From NCBI GenBank assembly GCA_030685235.1, contig MU839079.1:868001-932000 (forward strand): DNA of 64,000 nt, in the 5' to 3' direction. Positions within the stretch are counted from its first letter, which is position 1. Each line of letters opens with the position of its first letter. A model generated the notes under the pieces. It searched no databases. It was not told where the DNA came from and saw only the letters and a program-made list of their open reading frames with translations. The stretch comes from Copromyces sp. CBS 386.78 (Eukaryota > Ascomycota > Sordariomycetes > Sordariales > Sordariaceae). Of the stretch, positions 12,750 through 23,882 are shown in pieces. Position numbers and translations under genes: made by a program.

Positions 12750-15314
12750 TTAAAAATCGTCCGTCGGCCTCCTCTCAATCTTCTTAACATCATCCGGCAT
12801 CCTGCTAACACAAAGCTGCCCACAAAACTCTCCCCACTCGCCACTGGTAGCCTCCTTGACGGCCTCCTGGAGATCTTTGCCGTAGTGTTCGTGGTAAGCC
12901 TTTTTGACGCGGGACATGTGGCCGGCGTCCCAGTGGTAGCGGACCAAACGGGAAATCAACAGCTCGCGTCGCAGCTCGTCCCGCTTGGACATGGTCAGGG
13001 CGTGGTTGAGCAGCATGGCGTCGCGAACGGGCTTGTTGATGACGCCGTTGAGGATGTGGGCTAGGACTTCTCCCTGTTGTTCATTAGTACCGTGGCAAAT
13101 GGATGGGGAAAAGAAGGGAAAGGGGAAAAGGGGAAAAGGAGGAAGGGAATAAGTAGATGTACATACCACCAAATTCCCACTCTTCTTCAACGCATCCCTA
13201 GCGAAATTCGCCCCCCTATACGTCTCCTTATAAACCCTCATCACCTCCTTTAGGTGACTCTCACTGCGCATGACCACAATCGCCAACATGGTGCTCTCCC
13301 CGCCCCTCTCAGCCTTGATCGCATCTCTCAGCATCCTGACATCATCCGCCACCAGCTCATAATCCAGTCTCACCGGTCGTCCAAACTGATCCACATCCTC
13401 CTGCCTTTTCTCTTCCAAGACCATCAACACGGCCTTCTTAAACTTATCCTCCTTCAGCTCCATCTTCATGCACTTCACCAGACTATCCCCATACTTTTTA
13501 TCAGAAAACCCTTCCTTGATCATGCGAATCTCCTCGTTCGTCCGCCCCATCAACGACTCGATCAACAGCTCCCGCCGCGTCTTGTCGCCGTGGTACCAGA
13601 AATTCGCCCAGTACGCCTCTGCTTCCCACCGCCCCAGCGCGACCGTGTAGCACGCCTTCATGAGCGTCGGGTCTTCGTCCTTTAAGCGGGCACGAATGTG
13701 CTTAGCGATGTTGACCCCCTTGCGCTCGGCGCCGGTTTTCACGAGACGCTTGTACTCGACGCGCAGGTCCATGACTTGCTCGTGTGTGAGACCTGGCAGG
13801 ATCTCGATTAGCGAGGCGGTGTCCGGAGCGCGAGTTTCGCCCTTTAGGGCTTTGGCGAGACGGGCGGCGTCGTCGATGGGGTCGTGGAAGCGGGCGCGGC
13901 GGGAGTGTGTGCGGGTGTGCCCCTTTTTTTCACCGCCGCCGCCGCCGATACCAGCGTTGCTCCCCCTCCTGATACGATGACCATGCTCGTCGTCAGATGA
14001 GGAGCCGTAGAGCGGGGAAAGGGGCTCGACGAAGCTGTAGGAGGAACCGTTGGGCCCCGGTTGGGTGGGCAGCATCAGGGGCGAAGGCATGGGCGACATG
14101 GATTGGTAGGTGCCGTGGTAGGATTCGAGCATGGGAGAGGCGGGCGCGTTGGCCACTGACAAGTTGCCGTTGGACGTGTGAGGGGTGTGCGCGTTGACGG
14201 AGAGGAGGGACATGCGGTTGGTAGGCGGGAGAGGAGACTTTTCGCGGCCGGGACGCATGGCGGACTTGAGAGGGGGTTTGCCGCCGTCGTCTTCGTGGCG
14301 GCCTCGACCGGGGGAAGAAGGGTAGCCGCCGCCGTGAGGAGGCTCGATGGTTACGACGCTGGGGGGATCGTTCCGCCCTCCTTTACGGTCATCGAGCCGC
14401 AGATCGTAGGCGCTGCTGATGCTGATGTTCGGGCTGTGAGTGCGGCCGCTGGGACGGCCGATGGGCTCGCCGTACTTGTCATCGATAGGTCTTCCAGCAC
14501 CCGCATGATAGCTGGACGGGCGAGGACGGCGGTAGCCCGGTGATGGCGGCGTCTCGGGACGCTTGTTGTACGTCTGCGGCGACGCTGGGCGCTGGGCAGG
14601 GTAGCCGGAGGTGGAGCTGCCGGGAAGTTTGCCGTAGGCAAGATCCTCGTCAATTCTGCGTTGCTTGCGCTCCCGGCTGGAATCTCTTTCCCTGCCGCCA
14701 GAGGTGCTGGGCGTGCGGCCGTGACCATGGAACGAGTCGCGTGACCCGGGTGGTGATCCTGCAGGGTCGGCCGAGACAACGGTGGCGGCGTACTTGGGTG
14801 GGAGATACATGCCGGCGATCTCACCCGGGCGCTCCCTGTTGATGTTCTTTCCCCAGTCCGAAGACTCTCTGGGATCGGGTCTCCGATCACGGCTCTGTGC
14901 GCGAGGGCGAGACTGATCCCTCAACCGTTCACGCGAGGGCGACCGCTCACGGGGCCTGCCTAGCGATGGCGCTGACGCATTATAGCTACTGCCGTAGTCC
15001 CGCTCCCGGTCCCGGATGCGGTCGCGGTCGCCCGATGGTGGGCTGCCGCGGTAGTAATCGCCACTGCCGCGATCACCACCAGCGGGAGGCGGGTAGTTGC
15101 CGAGACGCTCATACGCGAGAGCAGGGTCGACGTCCCGATAGTTGTCGTTGGCTGGCGGGTACACACCGGCTTCGACAATGTTGGCCGTGGACGTGCGGAC
15201 GCTGCTCCGGTCCCGGTCCCGGTCCCGCGGCCGGTCCTCATCCTCCCGGCGGCGATCTGCGGGGGAGCGGGACCGCCCGCCTCGGCTCCGTTCGTCCACC
15301 TGTAGGGACGACAT
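12750..15314 (-). CDS. Annexin with long disordered N-terminal tail
   Basis: This is a peripheral membrane-binding protein of the annexin family, predicted at 823 residues. The C-terminal half (from about residue 475) folds as annexin repeats, starting near DAARLAKALKG and including ELLIESLMGRTNEEI and RRELLISRLVRY. The loops that carry type II calcium sites in classical annexins (GXGT followed by an acidic residue) are poorly kept, so calcium binding may be weak. Residues 1-470 are Arg/Asp/Ser-rich at first (many RDRDRD runs) and then Pro/Ser/Gly-rich, consistent with disorder; known fungal annexin groups include long-tailed divergent members. A 93-nt intron is inferred at 13074-13166 (GTATGT donor, CTAAT branch, CAACAG acceptor). 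It is in frame and free of stops, so an unspliced mRNA would add 31 Phe/Pro-rich residues. A CTTACAG just upstream of the ATG suggests a 5'-leader intron. Confidence 0.9.
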   Translation of the reverse strand: MSSLQVDERSRGGRSRSPADRRREDEDRPRDRDRDRSSVRTSTANIVEAGVYPPANDNYRDVDPALAYERLGNYPPPAGGDRGSGDYYRGSPPSGDRDRIRDRERDYGSSYNASAPSLGRPRERSPSRERLRDQSRPRAQSRDRRPDPRESSDWGKNINRERPGEIAGMYLPPKYAATVVSADPAGSPPGSRDSFHGHGRTPSTSGGRERDSSRERKQRRIDEDLAYGKLPGSSTSGYPAQRPASPQTYNKRPETPPSPGYRRPRPSSYHAGAGRPIDDKYGEPIGRPSGRTHSPNISISSAYDLRLDDRKGGRNDPPSVVTIEPPHGGGYPSSPGRGRHEDDGGKPPLKSAMRPGREKSPLPPTNRMSLLSVNAHTPHTSNGNLSVANAPASPMLESYHGTYQSMSPMPSPLMLPTQPGPNGSSYSFVEPLSPLYGSSSDDEHGHRIRRGSNAGIGGGGGEKKGHTRTHSRRARFHDPIDDAARLAKALKGETRAPDTASLIEILPGLTHEQVMDLRVEYKRLVKTGAERKGVNIAKHIRARLKDEDPTLMKACYTVALGRWEAEAYWANFWYHGDKTRRELLIESLMGRTNEEIRMIKEGFSDKKYGDSLVKCMKMELKEDKFKKAVLMVLEEKRQEDVDQFGRPVRLDYELVADDVRMLRDAIKAERGGESTMLAIVVMRSESHLKEVMRVYKETYRGANFARDALKKSGNLVVCTSTYSLPPFPLFPFPFFSPSICHGTNEQQGEVLAHILNGVINKPVRDAMLLNHALTMSKRDELRRELLISRLVRYHWDAGHMSRVKKAYHEHYGKDLQEAVKEATSGEWGEFCGQLCVSRMPDDVKKIERRPTDDF

Positions 15315-16362
15315 GCTTTTTGATTCTGGCTGTAAGAAAAAGTCTGTTGAGAACTCGAGCTTTGTGAACCAGATCTCGGTTTGATTTGGTAAACTGACAA
15401 ACTCGGGTTAATGCAGTTGAAGTCTGGTTGAAGTAGTAGCGAGGGTGTAGGGCTGATATCGCAATTTTTCGCGACTCGATCTTTGGGGGGTTTCTCTGGG
15501 GGTTCAGAGAAAGTTGGGGGCTGGTGAAAGTGAGGGGTCACTTCTTGGCTTCCCTTTCGCGATCCCCTATTCTCAGTGTAAACAAAGGCTGTATGTAAGA
15601 CAAAGTTGCACACCAAACACTTGTCTGTTCCTGCGCAAGCTTCAAAAACAAGCACCTAAAAGTAAACCTGCAGAAAATGGAAAGAGGTCAACTTATTTAC
15701 AGCAGCAAAGAGTTAGAAGAGGCTGACAAAAAGAAGCGCGGGTACCGAGGGCGAGGGGAGCAAGAGACGCAGAAGGGCGGGGTTGGTATGCAGGCCATGC
15801 AGGGTATATGAAGCCACTAACACGGGCTCCAGAGCAGGTGGCATGTGTGGGCAACGCCGTTGATGTGGATGGGCTGAACTAGCCACTGTGTCAGAGAGAG
15901 GAATGTCACTGCCTGGGTGGTTGGCTGAATGGACGGATGATGGATGCCCTGGCGCTTACCTACCTACTAGCACTGTTGTTGGTTGTTGGCTGGCAAAATG
16001 GAAGTCTGCTCCGTTGGCCTTCCTCTTTTTCATCAAATACTCAACTTCTTTCTGACAAGAACGAGGACGGAGAGGGCCCGGGCATGGTAAGGTGGACAAG
16101 GCGGCCACGCCAACCGACGGCGACTCGGCGAGACACAGGAAAAGACGGGAGGATAGCAACAGGAACACCATCAACAAGCGTTGCGGCTGCACGCGCACAA
16201 TCTGGTCACCCGTTAGGATCACCTTGCAGCAGGGAAGTATGTCTTGGATGTGTCTTGGGTGGTGTGTCTTGAAACACCACGCTGCTGAAGGGCAAGACTG
16301 TGAATGAGGGCTTGTCAAGGGTGTCACACGCCCGACTCTCCATGCCAGTCTGACGCCGCCCC
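15315..16362. other. Intergenic region, annexin leader and promoter
   Basis: This stretch lies between the annexin start and the first AT-rich island. Minus-strand open frames here are GC-rich leader sequence without recognisable domains. The composition is ordinary up to the sharp boundary at the TA of position 16363. I see no gene. Confidence 0.5.
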
Positions 16363-19300
16363 TACTCGTCTGGGCTAGAAACGCCCTCTGCGACCCCGTG
16401 CTTGCACGGGGTCTGGCTCACGGATTCGCGAAAATGTATTGATTCGCGAAAATTTTGGTACTTCCCCGCCTATACAAATTAGCGGTGTAACTATGTTACC
16501 CTACTTTTTTGAAAATCGCTGTATTCGTACATATAATATCACTCTACCTAGTAAATATCCTTATACTAGATTAGTAATTCAACAAAGTAGGATTAATATC
16601 CTTATTACTAATATTACTACTTTCTAGTATGGTATTTTAAATAGGGTTCTCCCCCCCCCCCTCCTCTACTATAATATTAGAATTATTTAGGTTTCCTAGT
16701 ATCTAATTTGCTTTATCGTTATTAGGTAATAGCTAGCTATAGCCGGGCTTATAATAATATGTACCCTTATTATTCTTATATAGTATTTCTATTTACTCCT
16801 CCTATATTAGCCTAATTTACTTTACTACCTCCTCCTCTTCTTTAAGCGGAGGAAGTTTATCCTTATTTAGTTTAATTTCTAGCTCTTTATTAGAAACGAA
16901 GGTAGTAATAACTTTTTCTACGACGGCTATAGTATAAGGGTTGTAGATTTATAGTATAATAAGCTTCGGTCTATTATTAGGCGGTGCTTAGTAGAGAAAT
17001 AGAGCGATATCCTTTTTTAATCTATTTAACCGAATTATTTCTATTTAAATAGCTACTTTTTTCGCCTCTTAATAGAGTGCCTAGCGTTCCCGCCGTATAG
17101 ATTTATATTATTCGAATAGAGTATTCTAGTCTTTAATCTTATTTAAAATTAAGTCGACCGCTATCTTTTATTCTATACGAAATTTATTAGCAAATTATAA
17201 TTCTACTTTTTTATTTTAAGCTTTATTCTATTATTCTGTTTTATATGTATTAAATTACTGTTATAGAGTAATCTATTTAGTATTAAAATTTCTCTTACGT
17301 TGGCGTAATTTTTCCCGGGTATGTAATTTAATTTTATAATACTTATTTACAGCTATACGAAGACGAGTATTACTAACTTTAACTGGATTAGTACGAGTAA
17401 TTAGATGGTTAATAGTACGGCTCTCCTTCTATACTACCTCTTCTAATTGCCTCCTCTTTTTAAAACGTTATACTTCTATATTAATAACCCTTATTAATAT
17501 AATTACTTTACTAGATTTATCCTTCTTAAATATAATATATTTAGTAATAAAGTTTAAAGGAGTTTTTACTATAATAAATCTAAATAACCCTTATTGAACG
17601 TATATATTGTACCTTAAAATTGTAATTATATTGAAAGGGGGGGTTATTACTTTTGCTTAGTCTTTTTTAGAGCGTAGTATTAGTAGAAGTATTAAAATAT
17701 TATAATTAGTATAAGGATTGAGGGTACTAAATTGTTTAAAACGTTTATATAAGGTTGGATTTATAAGACCCTTCTCCTTTTTTTATATTTACAATTAGGT
17801 TTAATTATTTGTAATCTCCTTTAATTTAAATTAACTTTTATCGTTTTCAATTGTAATATATCCTTTCTTTTACTTTAAAATATAAAGATTAGTTATTAAT
17901 ATAAAGGGATCTTATAGTTTATTAAGTATAATAGAGGGTTTGTATAGGTGTAACTTATATTTTATTTAAGCGGATTATATAATTAATTATTTGAAAGATT
18001 TATTTTTAATATAAAATAAATTATTTAAGAAGGTAAATTTAATATATTCTATATTATTGTACGTTATCGTTTTAAAGATATTTTTCTGGTAATAGTATTT
18101 ATAGATTTAAAATACCTTTATATTTAGCGGTTGAAGGATATATATTAAATAGGGGGGTAGAAGAAAAAGGATAATATTATAGCGATAGTATTGCTAATGA
18201 AATTCGATAGTATAGTGATTGTTATAGTTGTTTAGTAGTAGGAGGCGTTTTTCCTCTTTATTAATAGGTCGAGAGTATTCTTCCAAGTAATTAAATTAGT
18301 CGAATGTAAATTGGTCGTTAGTATAATTATTAGGAGAGGTGGCGATAATATTATATTTATCGAGACGGTTATTAATATAGTTTTCGTTAATATTAATATT
18401 GGGGAGGATAATAAATGCGGGAACCGTATAGTTAAAAGTAAAAATATATTTAATAACCGTTATTAGCTTACGTACGTTTGGGTTAGGGGTGTATATAGTT
18501 GGTATTTCAATATACGATTAAATAGTATAGGATTTGGATTGTATACCGATTCTAAATCTAGATTTATCCTTATTCTATATATTATTTAGTATAATATTAT
18601 TTTTTTCGATCGTTTTTTTTTATAGTTTGAATATTTCTTCTATGCTAATACGCGATTAAATTGCTTTGCGTACTTACGCTAACGATTTTGTATATATAGA
18701 TTTGAATTTTAATTAGGTTATAAATCCACGGATTTATTATTAATTAATTGTAATTTTATAGCCGTTTATTCGAACGAACTATTTAATAACGTATATAATT
18801 TTTTAATTTATAACCTTATATCGTATTTAGCTATTAAGATAATTAGTTAACGATTATCGTTAATTATAGATAACTACTACGAACCGATAGATATTTAGGT
18901 ATTTATTTAAATAAATAATACGAACTCCTCCTCTTTAATTAACTTCTTTACTTTACTATTCTACGACCGTAGTTTCGAACCCTTCGATCGATTTATAGTA
19001 GTGTAATAGCTAGCGCTATAAACTCTCGCTACGGTAGTGACCGTTTTGAACTTTCCCTCTTTTAGGGTACCGATAATTAGATCGATATATTACTTATTTG
19101 AAAGACCGGCGAGAAGGTTATTGGCTAATTCTATTATATACAATTTTATAGTAAAGTAATTCGACTATCGATGGGATAAATATAGTATATAGAACGAGAG
19201 TTGACAAGATTATAATATATAAAAGTATAAGACGGTTAGAGATAGTTAGAGCCCGTTTAGACTATTCCCCGCACGCTATTTAATACGTTAAAAAGCGGTG

Positions 19301-19603
19301 AGGCGCGCTGCCCAGTCGGATTTCACACTAGTTATAATATCTGCATTATTTTATATTAAATATTAACCTTCCTATATTGATATTTGGCGATATTTGGTAG
19401 TTGATGATGGATTTACACGGTTATGGAAGTGAAGTTGCTTATGGTGGGTATGTAAAAAAATAGTGGTACATCGGTTTGCTAACAAAATGCGGGGTTTGCC
19501 AGGTACCGAAATTTTTTCGCGAATCAATGCATTTTCGCGAATCCGTGAACCTGACCCTGTGCCAGGCACAGGGTCAGACAGGCGTTTCTAGCCCAGACGA
19601 GTA
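16363..19603. mobile_element. RIP-mutated DNA transposon, TA-flanked, about 3.24 kb
   Basis: The element runs from 16365 to 19601 with TA on both sides. About 100 bp at each end form terminal inverted repeats that begin CTCGTCTGGGCTAGAAACG, then an internal hairpin (a GACCCCGTGC...GCACGGGGTC-type palindrome) and two copies of GATTCGCGAAAA at each end. The interior is extremely rich in TA and poor in CA/TG, the signature of RIP. No intact gene survives. Reading the minus strand at about 16975-16655 through six stops, all TAA or TAG (as RIP makes from CAA, CAG or TGG), leaves about 105 codons of plausible protein with a Glu-rich patch. So a gene probably ran on the minus strand; I do not recognise its product. 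TA duplication and termini shared with the element at 37.5 kb point to the Tc1/mariner superfamily. The terminal 100-280 bp are much less mutated than the middle. Confidence 0.85.
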
Positions 19604-20823
19604 AGACCTGGAGACACCAAGAAGATGGTGTGTTGGCAGCCAGCAGCCAGCCCTGTCGGCATTCTTCCAGCTTTTCCTTACTTCCTCCAGCGGTCTTTGA
19701 CCAATGGCGTGTTGCAAAAAGCGGCCGCCACAAGGTCCCGCGCAGACTAGCGAAGGCTGGCAGGCTGGTAGGCTGGTAGGCTGGTAGGGATCGGACCGCC
19801 GACCGCTGAATGGACCATCATGTTGGGAGCTTGGCTGTCTCGTAAATCTGACAAGAGGTGGTGGTCACCTCCATTACGATAAAATAAAGTAAAAAATAAG
19901 CCATCATGTGAGATTTGGGATGGTGGTGCTGAAAATGCAGGTTCCCGGACTACCTAATAGCAAAGCACGTCATGGGGTGTTTTGCGGGTTGAACAAAGGT
20001 GTAGTAACAAGGCTGTGATGTGAGGACTCTAAGCCTTCGTTTGGAGCCTCGAGGGCCAAGTTTGGATTAATGACTAGACAGCTTTATATGTGTCGTACGC
20101 CGACTGCAAGCCGAAATTGTCTCTTTGCGACATTGAGTGACAGGTGCTGTTTGGTCAATGTCGTGATACAAGCAGTTTTGGGGGGCTCTGTTCCGTTGCG
20201 TGTCGCTCATCATTGCTGACTTGTGGGTTTTGACTCGATTCAGAGTTCAGAACCACAGCGGGACGCTGCTGTGCTGTGCTGCTATGCTGCTGAAATGCTG
20301 TTGGACGCTTGCCAAGACCATTCGGCCCAAATGCCAAGACACCATCCGCATCGACCGGATATCAAATTGCTGAGGAGAAAAAGCCGAAGGTTCCGGATAT
20401 GCGAAAATCTTTATAATATCTGCCGGATGCCATCGTTTTGCAACTTTCCTTTCCCTCACCGATGTACTCACGACACCGATAAAACGCGCGTACGATGGTC
20501 GACACGGAATGCGGGTAGCAAGTGGTGGAGACAACGCCAACACGGGATGAAACATGGGAATATCCAGAGTCCAAACGAAGGATTGAACCTCAACTGTTCC
20601 GACACATAAACAGCAAACAAACCAAACCGACGATTCAGATTCAAGTCAAAAAGCCATGTCCGATATGCCGCCCATAGCCTACAATCCAAAACCGCCCATA
20701 TATGCACCCTTCATCCGATTCGATCCATGATTCCATCCGAGGGCTCCACCTGGACGACGTGCCCTCAATCACTTGACAACGACAAGCTCCTCATTTTGGG
20801 TTGCCAATTACCCCCGCCAGACC
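19604..20823. other. Intergenic region with GGCTGGTA tandem repeat
   Basis: No gene is supported. Just outside the transposon, 19754-19788 holds four tandem copies of an 8-bp unit (AGGCTGGY type). Short open frames on both strands lack recognisable domains. The last part is probably the 3' flank of the membrane-protein gene. Confidence 0.5.
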
Positions 20824-21750
20824 TCAATCGCTCTCCGCCGACTTGACCAGGACCTCATCACTCTGAAACAACTTGGGTTTCGTCTCCGTCTCCGTCTCCT
20901 CCTCGACCAACCGAATGGCACCCTGACGTTTCGATGCGAACCTGGTTCTTACACTATCATACCGAGTCGAGTTAGCGGGAACTCCGACGACGATGCAAAT
21001 GGAAGGGAGAAATGGGAGGGGGGAGATGCGGGTTTGCGCATCGCAGAGGGGGACGTGGTGGACAACTAACCTTTGACAGACAGCACCCCAAGCTTCGACC
21101 ACGACGACAACAAGTAAGAAGGTTGACACTAGGAATATGACCAGCACATCATCATGATCGCGAGGTTTTCCGACGACATAGAATGGGCATGGCGTTGTGC
21201 CATTGGATGGTCGAGATGATGTCGGTAACCAAGATGTCGACGACGACGACGACGACGGTGGTGGCGATGGTACTGGTGACGTTATCCCGATGCTCAACTC
21301 TCCCATTTCCGTAACCGAGACATTCTCCGCCTTCTCGTTGCTAGGCGGTGGTACCGATAGCGCTTTCTGCTTGGGGCTGGACGCCTGTTTTGATGATGAT
21401 GATGAAGGTATCCCGACACCCAGCTCCCCCATTTCCGTGATGATCAATACCGGGACATTCTTCTTCGGTTTATCGAGATTCGGTATCGGCCCTGAGCCAT
21501 GCTTCTTCTTCCAGTTATCCCATAACGAGCTGAACGATGATTCGGCTTTATGGAAAACCGGACCAGGAGCGAGGTGAGAGGAAGCCAGGACATAGGTCTT
21601 GTCGGTCTTTGGATCTTGCCCGGGAGTTCCGCTGCTCGGCGCATCCTTGTTGAGTAAAGGCAACATCTTGTCGCCCGCCATCCATGGTACCGGCACGCAT
21701 AGTGCCATATGCGCCATAGTGATGGTTGTGAGAAGGGCAATCGACTTCAT
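20824..21750 (-). CDS. Predicted single-pass membrane protein with signal peptide, unknown function
   Basis: I do not recognise this 265-residue protein. The chosen start (ATG at 21750) begins a signal-peptide-like segment, MKSIALLTTITMAHMALC; the open frame continues upstream only through non-ATG codons. A Ser/Pro-rich, probably extracellular region follows. It contains a motif twice, ITEMGELGVGIPSS and VTEMGELSIGITSP, about 45 residues apart. Near residue 200 comes one strongly hydrophobic segment (VLVIFLVSTFLLVVVVVEAW), then a short tail rich in Lys, Arg and Glu. A 129-nt intron is inferred at 20942-21070 (GTTAGT donor, GCTAAC branch, ACCAG acceptor); removing it joins VCQR to FASKRQG and turns an odd loop into a compact charged tail. 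The intron is in frame without stops. The layout suggests a type I plasma-membrane or wall-sensor-like protein, but that role is inference. Confidence 0.6.
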   Translation of the reverse strand: MKSIALLTTITMAHMALCVPVPWMAGDKMLPLLNKDAPSSGTPGQDPKTDKTYVLASSHLAPGPVFHKAESSFSSLWDNWKKKHGSGPIPNLDKPKKNVPVLIITEMGELGVGIPSSSSSKQASSPKQKALSVPPPSNEKAENVSVTEMGELSIGITSPVPSPPPSSSSSSTSWLPTSSRPSNGTTPCPFYVVGKPRDHDDVLVIFLVSTFLLVVVVVEAWGAVCQRLVVHHVPLCDAQTRISPLPFLPSICIVVGVPANSTRYDSVRTRFASKRQGAIRLVEEETETETKPKLFQSDEVLVKSAESD

Positions 21751-23882
21751 CTTGCGACTTGATGCGTGGGCGGCTGTGGCTGCCCAGGGTAAGCGAACGG
21801 GGACCCTGTGGACAGGTCTGTTCAACCTGACGTCCCTGGATGTGGTGTTGAGAAAATCGAGTTGCAGGGAAGGCGCTCGACTTTATGACCCCCGCTGATG
21901 CTTGCCGACGCTCCGGAGATCTGAAATTGAGGGTCCGATGGATGATATGACTTGCACAGGGTCTGGCGTGTCCGGGTATATGGAAAACGCGCTTCGTGGT
22001 GATAGCTATATGCCGCCCCGACCTTATATATGCGGGTGGTGCACCACTGGCTAAAGCAACGTACGGCCAAGGCTGGTTGGCTTTTCGATATGTGACGCAG
22101 GCCGCGAGGTGGCAAGCTGTAAAGGCAAGCAGGGCAAGCAGAAGCAGAAAGGGTAAGCTTAGCACAGCTCTTTGTCGGGCAGGTCAGGGGGACTGTACCC
22201 CGGCCCAGGGGCAGAAATGAGGAATGATAACGAATCGACAAGAAGAGAAGGCAGAGATGGTGGTCCGTTGTCAAGAACACCAAAGCAGCTGGTGATGTAT
22301 ATATTGAGAAGGGGGGAAAGTATGTATATGCCGTCGGCGTCCCTCGTCTCATCCAATTTGGGGCCAGATCCATTCCCACGCCGCGCAGAAACGCAGCGGG
22401 TGTTTTCCCCAGCATCACGTTAAGATGCAACCCCTCGGCGGACAGGCTGATGGGGTGTGAGACTTGATCTGTTTTCCAAACCTTGTTCCAACCACTTCTC
22501 ACACCATGTGCATCGAGACACAACGGCAGTCCCGCTCCGGATCTCAAGGTCTCACCCGATCACCTGGTGCTGTGGACACTTTTTAACCGGCGATTCCTAA
22601 TCCGGGAGGCTCTTTTGGGAAAAGCGTTTGGGCGAGGGGCCATAGGGAAGGGTAGTGACAGACAAGAGGTAGCATCGCGGACGTGATAGTTTTCCAGAAA
22701 CGGGAGGTTGTCTGTCGGATCCGAGACCTGAGAGGAGAGGCTATGCAACGTCCAAGAGAGATGGGGATCTAGACGCCAGTGGACCGCATGTGGCAGACCG
22801 GGGTGTTGGAACAACGGTTGTTTCCCTCGTGTTGGCTGTTGGTCCGCCTTTCGTCACTCCTTGATTTTACCCGTTCCTATAAACTCTCTCACTCTCTTCA
22901 GCTTCAGCGTCTGCGGGGAAATCCTCTGCGTGAGTCGGTTACACCTTTCCATCTGTTCGTATTCCCCCGGACGGCATTCCACGAGCTGTCAGTTACGGCG
23001 GTTTGTATTGCATGGGATGGTCCAGCCCTCCTCGTATAAAGTCAAGTCAACCATTGCCGCACTGCTGTTTCAAGGGAGCATGTAGTGTCATCGGGAGTGC
23101 TGCTGAGTGCCCGGCATTGCAGCAAGTATAAGCGGGTAGAAATTAAGGTGATGCGGATCCGTCAAGACATCAGGGGACCGGGCTCATGGTTGATGCCCAG
23201 ATAAGCTTTTGTGTTTTGTCTTGGAGGAGCTTGTTTCTGTTTGTCAAGTTGGAAACACCAAGGAGTTGATGATGAAAGATGAAAGGACGGGAATGAAACC
23301 AAGGAGAGGGGAGAGCCAAGCATTTCCCATCAGCTTTCCCCAGACAAGCCCAGAGATTCCGTCATTCTTGTGTTCTTCTGCTTGGCGATCTGGCCCTGCC
23401 GACGCCGACTCAATGGCCCACTCACCCACTGAAGGATGGCCCGTGCACCCCGCTGAGGAAGCTACCAACGTTCTAGACAACAGGGCATCTCCACCGACGG
23501 CGCGGTCAGCCTCAACCATCACTGGCTGGAGTCTTTCTTCCTCGAACTCGTTAATGGACCAATTCCCAACCTCCTCCCCTGGTCCTTCTAGGCTGTCCCT
23601 TTCCCTCTGACGCCAACCAGCGCTAGCAACAAAAAAAGCTTCTTTCGTTTGCTTCCTGCTGTGCCATCACCTGTCATCCACCGGCATCGCGTCACGCATC
23701 CATGAGTCCAGCACAGGGGCACCAGCAGCTGTAGCACCCGGGCCACTCTGACCTCATACATCCCCCCTTCGTTATCAACTGCAAACTGCAATCTCGACGC
23801 GCGACCCCATCTCGACAAAGAACCACCCCCCCTCCTCTTCTGACGAGCCCACCCTTGCATGGAGGGAGAGCCTCTCTGATCC
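21751..23882. other. Divergent intergenic region, 2.1 kb
   Basis: This region separates the membrane-protein gene (-) from GPI2 (+), so it should hold both promoters. The open frames are short shadows without recognisable domains. I see no tRNA, repeat array or RIP-like composition. Confidence 0.5.

Noticed and set aside
14960..15655. 231-codon minus-strand frame overlapping the annexin start
   Set aside because: It is in a different frame from the annexin and covers its 5' leader and Arg-rich start. The annexin frame is supported by family homology; this one is not.
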